Part shown: in pieces, positions 53,235 to 63,308 of the stretch
How positions within the stretch are numbered: position 1 is the stretch's first letter
Layout of the letters: each line of letters opens with the position of its first letter
NCBI RefSeq assembly: GCF_001514065.1
Contig: NZ_KQ948432.1
Span: 141,632-205,631, forward strand
Reading direction: 5' to 3'
DNA length: 64,000 bases
From: Streptomyces antibioticus
GTDB taxonomy: Bacteria > Actinomycetota > Actinomycetes > Streptomycetales > Streptomycetaceae
Position numbers and translations under genes: made by a program
The notes under the pieces: generated by a model
Told to the model about the DNA's origin: nothing
The model's input: the letters and a program-made list of their open reading frames with translations, nothing else
Database searches by the model: none

Positions 53235-54220
53235 TCGCGTCCCATGTCCCGGTGTACGACCACCGTCTCCACGCCCTGGGAGACGAGGCGGGCGGCGAGC
53301 TTCTCGGAGGTGGCGACGGAGCGGTGCTTGCCGCCGGTGCAGCCGACCGCGATGGTCACGTACCGCTTGCCCTCGCGGCGGTAGCCGGCCGCGATGAGCT
53401 GGAGCAGTTCGCTGTAGCGGTCGATGAACTCCTTGGCGCCGGGCTGGTTGAAGACGTACGCCGACACCTCCTCGTTGAGGCCGGTGTAGGGGCGCAGCTC
53501 CGGGACCCAGTGCGGGTTGGGCAGGAAGCGCATGTCCACGACCAGGTCGGCGTCGACCGGGAGGCCGTACTTGAAGCCGAAGGACATGACGGTGGCCCGC
53601 AGCTCGGGCTCCTCCTCGCCGGCGAACTGGGCGTCCATCTTGGCGCGCAGTTCGTGGACGTTGAGGCTGGAGGTGTCGATGACCAGGTCGGCGTCGCCGC
53701 GCAGCTCGCGCAGCAGTTCGCGCTCGGCGGCGATGCCGTCGACGATGCGGCCGTCGCCCTGGAGGGGGTGCGGGCGGCGCACGGACTCGAAGCGGCGCAC
53801 CAGGGCGTCGTCGGAGGACTCCAGGAAGACGATCCGCCGGGTGACGTGCTTGGCCTCGAGGTCGGCGAGGGACTCGCGGAGGTTGTCGAAGAAGCGCCGG
53901 CCGCGGACGTCGACGACCACCGCGATCCGGGCGACATTGCCCTGGGAGCGGGCGCCGAGCTCCACCATGGTGGGGATCAGCGCGGGCGGGAGGTTGTCGA
54001 CGACGAACCAGCCGAGGTCCTCCAGACACTTGGCGGCGGTCGACCGGCCGGCTCCGGACATCCCGGAGATGATCACCAGCTCGGGGATGGCCGCCTCGGG
54101 GATCCCGGCCGCGTCGCCGTTGGTGCCCGTGCTCACCTGTGCTCCGTCTCCGCCTTGGCTCTCTTGGCCCAGGTCGTCCTGGCCTGGGCTCTCCTGGCCT
54201 TCGTGCTCGTTCACATTCAT
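53231..54220 (-). CDS. rapZ: RapZ/YvcJ nucleotide-binding protein
   Basis: A 329-residue P-loop protein. A ~45-residue acidic Gln/Gly-rich head is followed by [19 protein letters not shown] (Walker A with Arg in place of Lys, usual in actinobacteria) and [14 protein letters not shown]. The C-terminal domain with [18 protein letters not shown] resembles the RNA- and metabolite-binding half of E. coli RapZ. The RNA target is not known in actinobacteria. Confidence 0.93.
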   Translation of the reverse strand: MNVNEHEGQESPGQDDLGQESQGGDGAQVSTGTNGDAAGIPEAAIPELVIISGMSGAGRSTAAKCLEDLGWFVVDNLPPALIPTMVELGARSQGNVARIAVVVDVRGRRFFDNLRESLADLEAKHVTRRIVFLESSDDALVRRFESVRRPHPLQGDGRIVDGIAAERELLRELRGDADLVIDTSSLNVHELRAKMDAQFAGEEEPELRATVMSFGFKYGLPVDADLVVDMRFLPNPHWVPELRPYTGLNEEVSAYVFNQPGAKEFIDRYSELLQLIAAGYRREGKRYVTIAVGCTGGKHRSVATSEKLAARLVSQGVETVVVHRDMGRE

Positions 54221-56289
54221 GTCTCCTGCCCCCGTCGTTCGTCCGGGGCGCCCGCCGTCGCGGGCTCCCCTGTGGAACCCATGGTGCCGGGTTCCTCTTC
54301 CATGATCTCTCCAGTAGCTGTGTTCACCGCAGGGGCGGCCGGTGCCGCCTGGGCGAGGGCCACGGCAATGGTCTCGGCTGTTTTGCGGCCTATGCCGGGA
54401 ACCTCGCAGATCTGATCGATGGTGGCAGACCGAAGTTTCTTCAACGAGCCGAAATGTTTCAGAAGCGCCTGCTTACGGGTGTCCCCCAGACCGGGTACGT
54501 CGTCCAGGGGGCTCGACCGGAACCGCTTGGCCCGCTTGGTGCGCTGGTAGGTGATCGCGAAGCGGTGGGCCTCGTCACGGACGCGCTGGAGGAGGTAGAG
54601 GCCCTCGCTGGTGCGGGGCAGGACGACCGGGTCCTCCTCGTCGGGCAGCCAGACCTCCTCCAGGCGCTTGGCCAGACCGCAGACGGCGACGTCGTCGATG
54701 CCGAGCTCGTCGAGGGCCTTCTTGGCGGCGGCCACCTGCGGCCGGCCGCCGTCGACGACGACGAGCTGGGGCGGGTAGGCGAACTTCTTGGGGCGTCCGT
54801 TGTCCTCGGTGAGGGTGTTCCCGGAGGCATCCCGGAAGTCGTCCTGGGCGACCTCCTGAGAGGCTTCGTCCACCCACTCGCCGGTCTTCTCCTTCTCGGC
54901 GATGTACCGCTTGAAGCGGCGGGTGATGACCTCGTGCATGGAGCGGACGTCGTCCTGGCCCTCGAAGCCCTTGATCTGGAAGCGGCGGTACTCGCTCTTG
55001 CGCTGGAGGCCGTCCTCGAAGACGACCATGGAGGCCACGACGTCGTCGCCCTGGAGGTGGGAGATGTCGTAGCACTCGATGCGCAGGGGCGCGCTGTCCA
55101 AATCGAGGGCCTCGGCGATCTCCTCCAGGGCGCGCGAGCGGGTCGTCAGGTCGGAGGCCCGCTTGGTCTTGTGCAGCACGAGGGCCTGTTGCGCGTTGCG
55201 CGCCACGGTCTCCATGAGGGCCTTCTTGTCGCCGCGCTGCGGGATGCGCAGCGAGACGTTCGACCCGCGGCGGCCGGTGAGCCACTCCTGGACCGGCTCG
55301 AGAGGGTCGGGCAGGGCCGGGACGAGGACCTCCTTGGGGACGGAGTCGCCGGTCTCCTCGCCGTAGAGCTGCTGGAGGGCGTGCTCGACGAGGGCGCCGG
55401 TGGTGATCTCCTCGACCTTGTCGGTGACCCAGCCGCGCTGGCCGCGCACGCGTCCGCCGCGCACGTGGAAGATCTGGACGGCGGCTTCGAGCTCGTCCTC
55501 GGCGACCGCGATCAGGTCGGCGTCGGTCGCGTCGGCGAGCACGACCGCGTTCTTCTCCATGGCCTTCTTCAGGGCCTCGATGTCGTCGCGCAGGCGGGCC
55601 GCCCGCTCGTACTCCATCTCCTCCGCGGCCTCCGTCATCTGCTTCTCCAGACGGCGGAGGTAGGTGCCGGTGCGGCCGGCCATGAAGTCGCAGAACTCCT
55701 CGGCGAGTTCGCGGTGTTCGTCGGCCGAGATCCGGCCGACGCAGGGCGCCGAGCACTTGCCGATGTAGCCGAGCAGACAGGGGCGGCCGGTGCGGGCGGC
55801 GTTCTTGAAGACGCCGGCGGAGCAGGTCCGGACGGGGAAGACGCGCAGCAGGAGGTCGACGGTGTCGCGGATCGCCCACGCGTGCCCGTAGGGGCCGAAG
55901 TACCTGACGCCCTTCTTCTTGTGACCGCGCATCACCTGCACGCGCGGGAACTCCTCGTTCATCGTCACCGCGAGGTACGGGTAGCTCTTGTCGTCGCGGT
56001 ACTTGACGTTGAACCGGGGGTCGTACTCCTTGATCCAGGAGTACTCCAGCTGGAGGGCCTCGACCTCCGTGGACACCACCGTCCACTCCACGGACGCGGC
56101 GGTGGTCACCATCGTGCGGGTGCGGGGGTGCAGGTTCGCCAGGTCCTGGAAGTAGTTCGCCAGTCGCTGGCGCAGGCTCTTCGCCTTTCCGACGTAGATC
56201 ACCCTGCGGTGCTCGTCGCGGAACCTGTAGACCCCGGGAGAGTCCGGGATCTGTCCCGGTACGGGGCGGTAGCTGGAGGGGTCGGCCAT
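54217..56289 (-). CDS. uvrC: UvrC excinuclease subunit
   Basis: A 690-residue nuclease of nucleotide-excision repair that cuts on both sides of a lesion. The GIY-YIG domain is at the N-terminus ([23 protein letters not shown], in part), UvrB-binding UVR helix near 210 ([18 protein letters not shown]), the RNase H-like domain with [24 protein letters not shown] (in part) and a C-terminal helix-hairpin-helix ([16 protein letters not shown]). It leads the operon with rapZ, overlapping by 4 nt. Confidence 0.96.
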   Translation of the reverse strand: MADPSSYRPVPGQIPDSPGVYRFRDEHRRVIYVGKAKSLRQRLANYFQDLANLHPRTRTMVTTAASVEWTVVSTEVEALQLEYSWIKEYDPRFNVKYRDDKSYPYLAVTMNEEFPRVQVMRGHKKKGVRYFGPYGHAWAIRDTVDLLLRVFPVRTCSAGVFKNAARTGRPCLLGYIGKCSAPCVGRISADEHRELAEEFCDFMAGRTGTYLRRLEKQMTEAAEEMEYERAARLRDDIEALKKAMEKNAVVLADATDADLIAVAEDELEAAVQIFHVRGGRVRGQRGWVTDKVEEITTGALVEHALQQLYGEETGDSVPKEVLVPALPDPLEPVQEWLTGRRGSNVSLRIPQRGDKKALMETVARNAQQALVLHKTKRASDLTTRSRALEEIAEALDLDSAPLRIECYDISHLQGDDVVASMVVFEDGLQRKSEYRRFQIKGFEGQDDVRSMHEVITRRFKRYIAEKEKTGEWVDEASQEVAQDDFRDASGNTLTEDNGRPKKFAYPPQLVVVDGGRPQVAAAKKALDELGIDDVAVCGLAKRLEEVWLPDEEDPVVLPRTSEGLYLLQRVRDEAHRFAITYQRTKRAKRFRSSPLDDVPGLGDTRKQALLKHFGSLKKLRSATIDQICEVPGIGRKTAETIAVALAQAAPAAPAVNTATGEIMEEEPGTMGSTGEPATAGAPDERRGQET

Positions 56290-56341
56290 GCTTCACACCC
56301 TACTGGCGGGCGGTGACAGTCCGGCGGGGCTGTGGATGACG

Positions 56342-57016
56342 CTAGTGAGACTCCAGGAATGTGAGAACGGCCAGTACCCGCCGGTGGTCGTCCGTGTCCT
56401 CGGTGAGGCGGAGTTTGCCCAGGATGCTGCGGACGTGTTTCTCGACGGTGCCCTCGGTGACCCACAGGCGGCGGCCGATGCCGGCGTTGGAGCGGCCCTC
56501 TGCCATGAGGGCGAGGACCTCGCGTTCGCGGGAGCTCAGGTGGGCCAGCGGGTCGTCGCGGCGCTGGGCCGTGAAGAGCTCGTGGACCAGGGAGGGGTCC
56601 ACCACCGAGCCGCCCCGGCCGATGCGGTCCAGGGCCTCGATGAACTCGTCGACCACCGTGACCCGGCTCTTGAGGAGGTAGCCGATGCCCCGGCCGCTGG
56701 CCAGCAGCTCCAGGACGTCCTCGACCTCGACGAACGCCGACAGGACGAGGATGCCGGTGCCGGGGTGGCGCTCGCGGATCGTGCGGGCCGCCTTCAGGCC
56801 CTCGGTGGAGTGGTCGGGCGGCATTCTGATGTCGACGATCGCGAGGTCGGGGCGGTGTGCGTGGACGAGGTCCAGGAGCCTCGCCGCGTCACCGGCCTGG
56901 CCCACGACCTCGTACCCGACGCGCTCGCACAGGCTCGCCAGGCCTTCCCTGAGCAGGATGTTGTCGTCGGCGAGGACGACCCGCCCCCGCGTCCGCCGCT
57001 GCGATGCGTCATCCAT
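56342..57016 (-). CDS. LuxR-type (NarL family) response regulator
   Basis: A 224-residue regulator. The receiver domain (15-130) has VVLADDNILLREG with the acidic pair and AIVDIRMPPDHS with the phospho-acceptor Asp. The C-terminal LuxR HTH (about 155-215) has LSSREREVLALMAEGRSNAGI and TVEKHVRSILGKL. It follows the large histidine kinase gene on the same strand across a 395-nt spacer with tandem repeats, so the kinase is its probable partner. Confidence 0.93.
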   Translation of the reverse strand: MDDASQRRTRGRVVLADDNILLREGLASLCERVGYEVVGQAGDAARLLDLVHAHRPDLAIVDIRMPPDHSTEGLKAARTIRERHPGTGILVLSAFVEVEDVLELLASGRGIGYLLKSRVTVVDEFIEALDRIGRGGSVVDPSLVHELFTAQRRDDPLAHLSSREREVLALMAEGRSNAGIGRRLWVTEGTVEKHVRSILGKLRLTEDTDDHRRVLAVLTFLESH

Positions 57017-57172
57017 GGTCCCGGCTCCCCTTGCCCGAACGGAGCGGTGCGTCCAACAGCCTGCCCCACCGCCGGGGTTACGGCTAGCGGGAAGCGGAAT
57101 TGGATGCCTGCCGTGACGACACGCGCGCGTGGACGAGCGATGCTCGTAAGCAGGGCGATGCGGAGGGCCGGC

Positions 57173-57287
57173 CACAACACCGCGACACGGAAGGACCGGT
57201 CACAACACCGCGACACGGAAGGACCGGTCACAACACCGCGACACGGAAGGACCGGTCACAACACCGCGACGCGGAAGGACCGGTCAC
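57173..57287. repeat. Four 28-bp tandem repeats between kinase and regulator
   Basis: A 28-bp unit begins at 57173, 57201, 57229 and 57257 (core CACAACACCGCGACACGGA), identical except for the first flank and one A-to-G change in the last copy. It lies in the 395-nt spacer between the LuxR regulator start and the histidine kinase stop. The copies are head-to-tail without spacers, so this is a minisatellite, not CRISPR. Confidence 0.9.
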
Positions 57288-57304
57288 GCACCCGCCCGCC
57301 AGAC

Positions 57305-57326
57305 CGGACGGCAGCCTCTCCGTCCG
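57305..57326 (-). terminator. Possible terminator after the histidine kinase gene
   Basis: CGGACGG (57305-57311) and CCGTCCG (57320-57326) form a 7-bp GC stem with an 8-nt loop, 86 nt past the kinase stop. It is weak compared with other terminators of the window. Confidence 0.4.
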
Positions 57327-57411
57327 AACCGACCGCCCGGGGCGTACGCGAACGTCACCACGTCCGAGGTCCCCCCGCCTGGACGCCTCCCCCCGCGTGC
57401 GCCCCGGGCGG

Positions 57412-60261
57412 TCACCCGTCCGTCGAGGGCGCGTCCAGCGGCAGCCGCACCCGCAGGGTGGTGCCCGCGCCGGGCGGACTGCCGAGCTCCAGCTTGCCGC
57501 CGATCGCCTCGACCCGGTCGACGAGCCCGATCAGTCCGGAACCACGGTCCGTCTCGACGCCCCCGACGCCGTCGTCCCTGACCACCAGTTCCAGCATCCC
57601 GCCCTCGATCCCGGCCCGAACCTCGACCACGCGCGCGTGCGCGTGTTTCGCGGCGTTGTTGAGGCACTCGGAGGCGACGTAGTACGCGGCCACCTCCACC
57701 CGTTCCGGCAGCCGGGCCGGCGGCAGCTTCAGGTCGAGTTCCACGGGGACGGCGGAGCGCCGGGCCAGGGACCGCAGGGCGGGGCCCAGGCCGCCCTGCG
57801 ACAGGATGGCCGGGTGGATGCCGCGGGCCACCTGGAGCAGCTCCTGGAAGGCGTCGTCGAGGCCCTCGCCGACATGGGCGAGTTGCAGGCTGAGCTGCCG
57901 GGCGAGTTCCGACAGCGGACCCGACGAGAGTGACCGGCTCGACGGGTCGGACGGGCCTCCCGGAGCCTCCGAATCCTCCGAATCCACGACCCCAGCCAGA
58001 TCACCCAGATCACCCGGATCCCTCAGATCCGCCACATCCCCCAGATCCCCCAGATCCGCCAGATCCGCCAGCAGCGACTCGGCCACCCTCAGCTCCAGTC
58101 GCACCGCGACGAGCCGCTGCTGCACCCCGTCATGGAGGTCGCGCTCGAAGCGGCGCCGGGAGGCGTCGGCCGCGGCGACCACGCGCGCGCGGGACGCGGT
58201 CAACTGGGCGCGGCTGTCGGCGTTGGCGAGGGCCGTGGCGGCGAGTTCGGTGAAGTCGGCCAGCCGTGACTCGGTTCCGGAGAGCAGGGGTGCGGACGGG
58301 GAGGCCACCACGATGAAGCCCCAGAGCCGGCCGTCGACGACGATGGGAGCGCCCGCCACGTGCCCCACGTGCACCGGGAGCCGCGTCCGGGCCATCTCCC
58401 GTACCGCCTTCAGCCCCGCCTGACGGCGCTCCTCGCGCGTGGCCCGTTCGCTCTCCTCCGGGATGTCGAGCGCGATCCCGAGGACGGTCTGGCGGGCGTC
58501 GGACTCCTGCCGCAGAACCGTCGCGGTCGTGCCGAGCAGGCCCCCGACCTCCTCCGCCACCGCCTCGAACACCTTGCGCGGAGGCGCACCGCGGGCCACC
58601 AGGACGGCGACCCGGCGCAGGGCGGCCTGTTCGGCGGCGGTCCGCCCGCTCTCGGTGACGTCCCGGGCGGCGGCGTAGACGAGCCCTTCCTCCCGGACCA
58701 GCCGGGCGCTCCACCGCAGCCAGAGCTCGGTGCCGTCCCGCCGCAGGAAGCGGCTCTCGACACCGGTGAGCACGGTGTCGTCGTCCAGTCGGGCGAGGCC
58801 TTCCAGGACGCTCTCCTCGTCCCGCTCGTCCACGAATGACAGGAACGGCCGGGCCAGAAGCTCGTCGGCCGGGTAGCCCAGGGTGCGTTCGAAGGCGGGG
58901 TTGACCCGCTTGAGGTAGCCGTCGACTCCGCAGACGCACAGCAGGTCGGGAGAGAGCTCGAAGATGCCCGCCAACTCCCGTTCGGCCTGCTCGCGCTTTC
59001 CGTGCACCGCCGCGAAGGACGCCATGGTGGCGTTCATGCCGTCGAGCAGCTGGGCCCAGGTGCCCTGGAAGGCGGCGACGTCGGCCCGGTGGTCCGGACG
59101 GTGGTGGTCGATCGCCGTGTTCATGGCCCGGATCTCGCCGGCCAACCGCTCCGTCGTCGCCTGTAGCGCGCGGAAGGTGTCGGCGACGTCGCCCAGTTCG
59201 TCACGGCCCGCGTACCGGATGTCGTACGACAGTTCGCCGTACGACAGCGCCCGCGCGCCCGCGGAGATCTCGCCGAGCGGGCGGATGAGGGACCGGCGCA
59301 GCGTCAGGGCGAGGCCGGTGACGAGGGCGACGACCGCGAGCGCGAGGACGAGGTCGCGCACGACCCGGGTCTCCGCGCCGTGGCGATCCTCGGCGCCGGC
59401 GACGGCGAGTTCCCGCGCGGCCCTGTCCTGGATGCCGCGCAGGGCGGCGATGCGGGCCTCGGAGTCGGCCGTCCAGTCCTCGTACGACGGCAGCCGGGCG
59501 CTCCCGGGAGCGGTGGCGTCCAGCAGGTCGCGGACCTCGCGGACGGCCCGGGCCGGGGCCTGCGACTGCACCCTGCGGAGCTTGCCGCGCAGGTCGTCCG
59601 AGGTGTTCTGCTCGAAGATGCCCAGCTCGGCCTCCTCCAGGGCGGGCCAGCGGCCGGCGATGGCGGGGCGCCGGCCGGGCGGCGCGTCGAGCAGGACGCA
59701 GAGGTCCGCGCGTTCGCGTTCCGCGGCCTCCACGGCTCGCAGGAACGCGACATGGGCGTCGGCGGCCTGGCCGGCCCTGCGGGTGGGGCGTCCCGATTCG
59801 AGGGCGGCGACGGCGTCGAGCAGGGCGTCCTCGCTCTCCGCGTACCGTTGCGCCACCGCGTGCGCGGAGAGCGTGCCGGTGCGCACGGTGTGCAGTCGGC
59901 TGCCCACGGTGGTGAGTACGCCGGTGATGTCGGCCCTGGTCCAGGAGGCGGCGCGGTCGACGGCCCGGTCCAGTGCACGGTCGGTGTCCCGCTCGGCCTC
60001 GGCGCGCTCGGCCGGGGTGAGCGGCCCGGGACGCAGCGCGGCCTGTACGGCGGTGATCCGCTCGTGTGCGACGGCGTCGGAGACATCGGTGATCGCGAAC
60101 GACACGTCGGACGCGGCACGGAACGTCCGCAGCGTGTCGGCCTCTTCCCACTGGTCCTCGGCGCTCAGGGCGATGAAGGCCAGCATCCCGGTCACCGGCA
60201 GCAGCACGAGGAGCATGAGCTTGCGGCCCACGCGAAGACGGGAGAGAAGCGGGGGACGCAC
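57412..60261 (-). CDS. Sensor histidine kinase with nitrate-sensing-like, HAMP, PAS and GAF domains
   Basis: A 949-residue membrane kinase. TM1 is ~14-31, followed by a NIT-type helical sensor (~40-300), TM2 ~305-327 and HAMP to ~385. PAS is ~425-545 (FELSPDLLCVCGVDGYLKRVN, in part) and GAF ~560-690. The HisKA_3 helix has phospho-His710 (RDLHDGVQQRL), and the ATPase domain starts ~830 (ECLNNAAKHA, DDGVGG). Between the two dimerisation helices stands a ~45-residue insert with DLGDLADL-like repeats. GTG start at 60261. The adjacent LuxR regulator is the likely target. Confidence 0.92.
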   Translation of the reverse strand: MRPPLLSRLRVGRKLMLLVLLPVTGMLAFIALSAEDQWEEADTLRTFRAASDVSFAITDVSDAVAHERITAVQAALRPGPLTPAERAEAERDTDRALDRAVDRAASWTRADITGVLTTVGSRLHTVRTGTLSAHAVAQRYAESEDALLDAVAALESGRPTRRAGQAADAHVAFLRAVEAAERERADLCVLLDAPPGRRPAIAGRWPALEEAELGIFEQNTSDDLRGKLRRVQSQAPARAVREVRDLLDATAPGSARLPSYEDWTADSEARIAALRGIQDRAARELAVAGAEDRHGAETRVVRDLVLALAVVALVTGLALTLRRSLIRPLGEISAGARALSYGELSYDIRYAGRDELGDVADTFRALQATTERLAGEIRAMNTAIDHHRPDHRADVAAFQGTWAQLLDGMNATMASFAAVHGKREQAERELAGIFELSPDLLCVCGVDGYLKRVNPAFERTLGYPADELLARPFLSFVDERDEESVLEGLARLDDDTVLTGVESRFLRRDGTELWLRWSARLVREEGLVYAAARDVTESGRTAAEQAALRRVAVLVARGAPPRKVFEAVAEEVGGLLGTTATVLRQESDARQTVLGIALDIPEESERATREERRQAGLKAVREMARTRLPVHVGHVAGAPIVVDGRLWGFIVVASPSAPLLSGTESRLADFTELAATALANADSRAQLTASRARVVAAADASRRRFERDLHDGVQQRLVAVRLELRVAESLLADLADLGDLGDVADLRDPGDLGDLAGVVDSEDSEAPGGPSDPSSRSLSSGPLSELARQLSLQLAHVGEGLDDAFQELLQVARGIHPAILSQGGLGPALRSLARRSAVPVELDLKLPPARLPERVEVAAYYVASECLNNAAKHAHARVVEVRAGIEGGMLELVVRDDGVGGVETDRGSGLIGLVDRVEAIGGKLELGSPPGAGTTLRVRLPLDAPSTDG

Positions 60262-60547
60262 CGTCGATCCTCAGCGTCCGGCGCCCGGGCGGTCCGCTCC
60301 GAAGGCGACCGCCCTGTCGTTCCCGACCGACGTTCTCATCGCGCACCCCCACCCGACCGGACGTCCACGGCCGCCCCAGGGCAGCCCACATGCTACCGCG
60401 CGTGATGCGTCATGGCCTCTGGGTGAAGGTGAACCGCCTTGTCCGGCAACGGACTTCGGCACATTCCTGCTGCCTGGTAGCAACGCGCGTCCATTCTTTC
60501 CCGCTAGCCGGAACGCGCGTCCACCGACCCGTTGGCACCCTGTGAGC

Positions 60548-60922
60548 ATGTCCATGCGCTGTCTTCTCGTCGATGACAGCATCCGGTTCCTGGAGGCCGC
60601 GCGCACCCTGCTGGAGCGCGACGGCGTCGCCGTCGTCGGCGTCGCCAGGTCGGGGCCGGAGGCTCTCGCGCGGGCCGCCGAACTGGTGCCGGACCTCGTC
60701 CTGGTGGACATCGACCTCGACGGCGAGAGCGGCTTCGACCTCGCCGTCGCCCTGACCAGCCGCGTCACGTCCGTGATCATCCTGATCTCCACCCACTCGC
60801 TGGACGACTTCCAGGAACTCGTCGCCGCCAGCCCGGCCCGCGGCTTCCTGCACAAGTCGGCGCTCTCCGGCCGGGCGATCAGAGCCGTCCTCGACAACGG
60901 CGACCCCGGTGCGCCGACTTGA
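60548..60922 (+). CDS. Stand-alone response-regulator receiver
   Basis: A 124-residue single receiver domain. It has CLLVDDSIRFL with the acidic pair, LVLVDIDLDGESG with the phospho-Asp, ISTHS with the Thr/Ser switch and GFLHKSAL with the conserved Lys. There is no output domain. It lies divergent from the big kinase gene, 286 nt away. It may act as a phosphate sink or as a protein-interaction output. Confidence 0.9.
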   Translation: MSMRCLLVDDSIRFLEAARTLLERDGVAVVGVARSGPEALARAAELVPDLVLVDIDLDGESGFDLAVALTSRVTSVIILISTHSLDDFQELVAASPARGFLHKSALSGRAIRAVLDNGDPGAPT

Positions 60923-61145
60923 CGTGACCAGTCGCGTATCGGCCGCACACGGCCCGCCGTTGGGCCGGAGGTGTTGTCGGGACTAGGTCAACACGCTTCA
61001 ATGCGGGGGAACTCGGGGCCGTGACCGACGGCGCACGCAAGCCACGGCGTACGTACGCAAAGACGCCGCGCCGACGGGTGACCCCGAGGGCATCCCCGCG
61101 CACGGTCTGACCAGCCGTTGCGAACACCCACAGAAAGGCCCCTGC

Positions 61146-62105
61146 ATGCCGCACGCCACACAGCACGCGGACGTCGCCGCCGTCGTCGCCACCGCGGAAC
61201 TGGACTCGGCCCTGCGAGGCGGCCCCTTCCACGTGGCCCTGCGTGCCGCGATCGCCGCCCGCGGTCTGCCGCTCCAGCGGGTGCAGCACCATCTGTCACG
61301 TCACGGGGTCAAAGTCGGCGTCACCAGCCTGAGTTACTGGCAGCAGGGCGCCCGCCGTCCACAGCGCCCCGAGTCGCTGCGCGCCGTCCGCGCCCTGGAG
61401 GAGATCCTCCAGCTGCCCGAGGAGTCGCTGATCAGGCTGCTCGCCGAGAGCGACGACACCGCGGCCGGCCAGCGCCCCGCCGCCCGTTCCTACCGCTCCC
61501 TGGTCGAGGCCTCGGGCGTGCTGCACCGGCTGCTCGCCGAGCTGGGCTCGCCCGTGGACGGCGGCCTGCACACGCTCGGCCATCACGAGTGGGTACGGAT
61601 CGGCGGGCGCCGCGAGCTCCTCGGGCGCGAGTCGCACCACATCGTGCGCGCCCACAAGGACGGCGTCGACCGCTTCGTCGCCGTCCACCACGGGGACCCG
61701 GGATGCGCGCCGGCGCGGATGCAGGTGCACGCGCTGGAGAACTGCCGAACGGGGCGCGTCCGGCTGCACCACGACACCGGGGTGCTCGTCGCCGAGCTGC
61801 TCTTCGACACCCGGCTCCGGGCCGGCGAGACGTTCCTGTTCCGCTACGCCGTCGAGGACGGCACGGCCGGTGTCTCCCGCGAGTACGTCCGCGGGTTCGG
61901 GCCCGCCGGCGGCCAGTACGCGCTCCAGGTGCGGTTCGACGAGAACGTGCTGCCGATCCGCTGCCACCGCTTCACCCAGCACTCGCCGGCGGCCCCTCGC
62001 AGTGGCCGCCAGGAACTGGCCCTCACCGGCCTGCACCGCTCGGTCCACATCGTCGAGCCACGGGTGCGGAGCGGGATCGTGGGGATCGGGTGGGACTGGG
62101 AGTAG
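61146..62105 (+). CDS. Conserved Streptomyces protein with N-terminal HTH-like region
   Basis: A 319-residue soluble protein, not a named family. The first ~95 residues resemble a Cro/C1-type helix-turn-helix region (FHVALRAAIAARGLPLQRVQHHL, in part; SLSYWQQGARRPQRPESLRAV). The rest is beta-rich (VRLHHDTGVLVAELLFD, FLFRYAVEDGTAG). DNA binding followed by a ligand domain is inferred only. The downstream LacI gene begins 130 nt on. Confidence 0.78.
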   Translation: MPHATQHADVAAVVATAELDSALRGGPFHVALRAAIAARGLPLQRVQHHLSRHGVKVGVTSLSYWQQGARRPQRPESLRAVRALEEILQLPEESLIRLLAESDDTAAGQRPAARSYRSLVEASGVLHRLLAELGSPVDGGLHTLGHHEWVRIGGRRELLGRESHHIVRAHKDGVDRFVAVHHGDPGCAPARMQVHALENCRTGRVRLHHDTGVLVAELLFDTRLRAGETFLFRYAVEDGTAGVSREYVRGFGPAGGQYALQVRFDENVLPIRCHRFTQHSPAAPRSGRQELALTGLHRSVHIVEPRVRSGIVGIGWDWE

Positions 62106-62130
62106 AGCGCGCCCGCTGACGTCCGATACT

Positions 62131-62162
62131 GCGCGTAAACGCTTGCGCAAGCGTTTACGCGC
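62131..62162. promoter_or_regulatory. 32-bp perfect palindrome, LacI-type operator
   Basis: A 32-bp exact palindrome without loop, centred between 62146 and 62147, with core CGCTTGCGCAAGCG. The C-G centre and AAGCG half-sites fit LacI-family operators. Its right arm overlaps the -35 of the promoter of the lacI gene. Confidence 0.8.
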
Positions 62163-62182
62163 GGCTCCGGATGGGATACGTT
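62154..62182 (+). promoter_or_regulatory. Promoter of the lacI-pfkB genes
   Basis: TTTACG (62154-62159) and TACGTT (62177-62182) with a 17-nt spacer match the vegetative consensus well. The -35 lies within the 32-bp palindrome, so the repressor would block polymerase and regulate itself. Confidence 0.6.
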
Positions 62183-62234
62183 CCCGGCCTGAAGGTGTCG
62201 CCGGTTGCCGTCACCGGCTCGGAACGGGGGTGTC

Positions 62235-63308
62235 ATGCCGACCATGGCCGACGTGGCGCGCAGCGCGGGCGTCTCCGTGGCGACCGTCTCGCACGTGCTC
62301 AACGGCACCCGGCCGGTCCTCCCCCACACCCGCCAGGCCGTCCTGGACGCCATGGAGGAGCTCGGCTACACGCCCAACACCCTCGCCCGTTCCCTGGTGA
62401 CGTCCCGCACCCGGTCCATCGGCCTCGCGGTGTCGGCGATCAGCAACCCGTACTTCACGGAGATCCTCCAGGGCGTCGAGGCCGAGACCCTGCGGCACGG
62501 CTACAGCCTCCTCATCGCCGACCCGCACGACGACCCCGTCCATGAGCGCAAGGTCGTCCAACTGCTGCACGAGCGGCGGGTGGACGGCCTGATCGTCGCG
62601 CCCTCCGCGGACCCCGGCGACCTGCTCGCCTACCTCGACCGCCACCGAGTGCCGACCGTGCTCCTGGACCGGGTGGTCGACGGCCCGCCGCACTTCGACC
62701 AGGTCTGCGCCGAGAACGCCGGGCCGACGAGCAGGCTCGTCACCCACCTCGCCGGACTCGGCCACCGGCGGATCGGCCTGGTCGCGGGCCTGCCGGGGCT
62801 GAGCACCAGCGGCGAACGGCTCGCCGGGTACCGGTCCGGCCTCACGGCCGCCGGGCTGCCGTACGACGAACAGCTCGTCGCGTACGGCGACTCCGCGTCG
62901 GCCGGTGCCGAGCGGGCGACCGCCGCGCTGCTGTCCCTCGCCGATCCGCCGACGGCCCTCGTCACGGCCAACAACGCGATGACCATCGGCGCCCTGCGCA
63001 CCCTGCGCGACCGTGGCCTGTCCGTGCCCGGCGACCTCGCGCTGTGCTGCTTCGACGACTTCGCCTGGGCGGACCTCTTCTCGCCCCGGCTCACCGCGAT
63101 CGCCCAGCCAAGCAAGGAGCTGGGCGCCGAGGCGGTCCGGGTGCTCCTGGCGCGGCTGGCCACCCCGGACCGGCCGGCCGAGACCGTGCGGCTGCCCTGC
63201 ACGTTCGTCCACCGCTGCTCGTGCGGCTGTCCCGAGACCACCGAGAAGTCCGAGCAGTTCGAGATGTTCGAGCAGCTCAAGAAGCCCGAGAAAGGACCCG
63301 ACTCGTGA
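62235..63308 (+). CDS. LacI-family transcriptional regulator
   Basis: A 357-residue repressor. Residues 4-50 are the HTH and hinge (TMADVARSAGVSVATVSHVLNG, in part; YTPNTLARSL). The rest is a periplasmic-binding-protein-like sugar domain (GLAVSAISNPYFTEILQGVE, HRRIGLVAGL, CCFDDFAWADL). The last ~25 residues are an acidic Glu/Lys tail. It overlaps the kinase gene by 4 nt, so the kinase substrate sugar or its phosphate is the probable inducer. Confidence 0.93.
   Translation: MPTMADVARSAGVSVATVSHVLNGTRPVLPHTRQAVLDAMEELGYTPNTLARSLVTSRTRSIGLAVSAISNPYFTEILQGVEAETLRHGYSLLIADPHDDPVHERKVVQLLHERRVDGLIVAPSADPGDLLAYLDRHRVPTVLLDRVVDGPPHFDQVCAENAGPTSRLVTHLAGLGHRRIGLVAGLPGLSTSGERLAGYRSGLTAAGLPYDEQLVAYGDSASAGAERATAALLSLADPPTALVTANNAMTIGALRTLRDRGLSVPGDLALCCFDDFAWADLFSPRLTAIAQPSKELGAEAVRVLLARLATPDRPAETVRLPCTFVHRCSCGCPETTEKSEQFEMFEQLKKPEKGPDS

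Noticed and set aside
57173-57287. CRISPR array
   Set aside because: The 28-bp units are directly joined, without unique spacers, and no cas genes are near.
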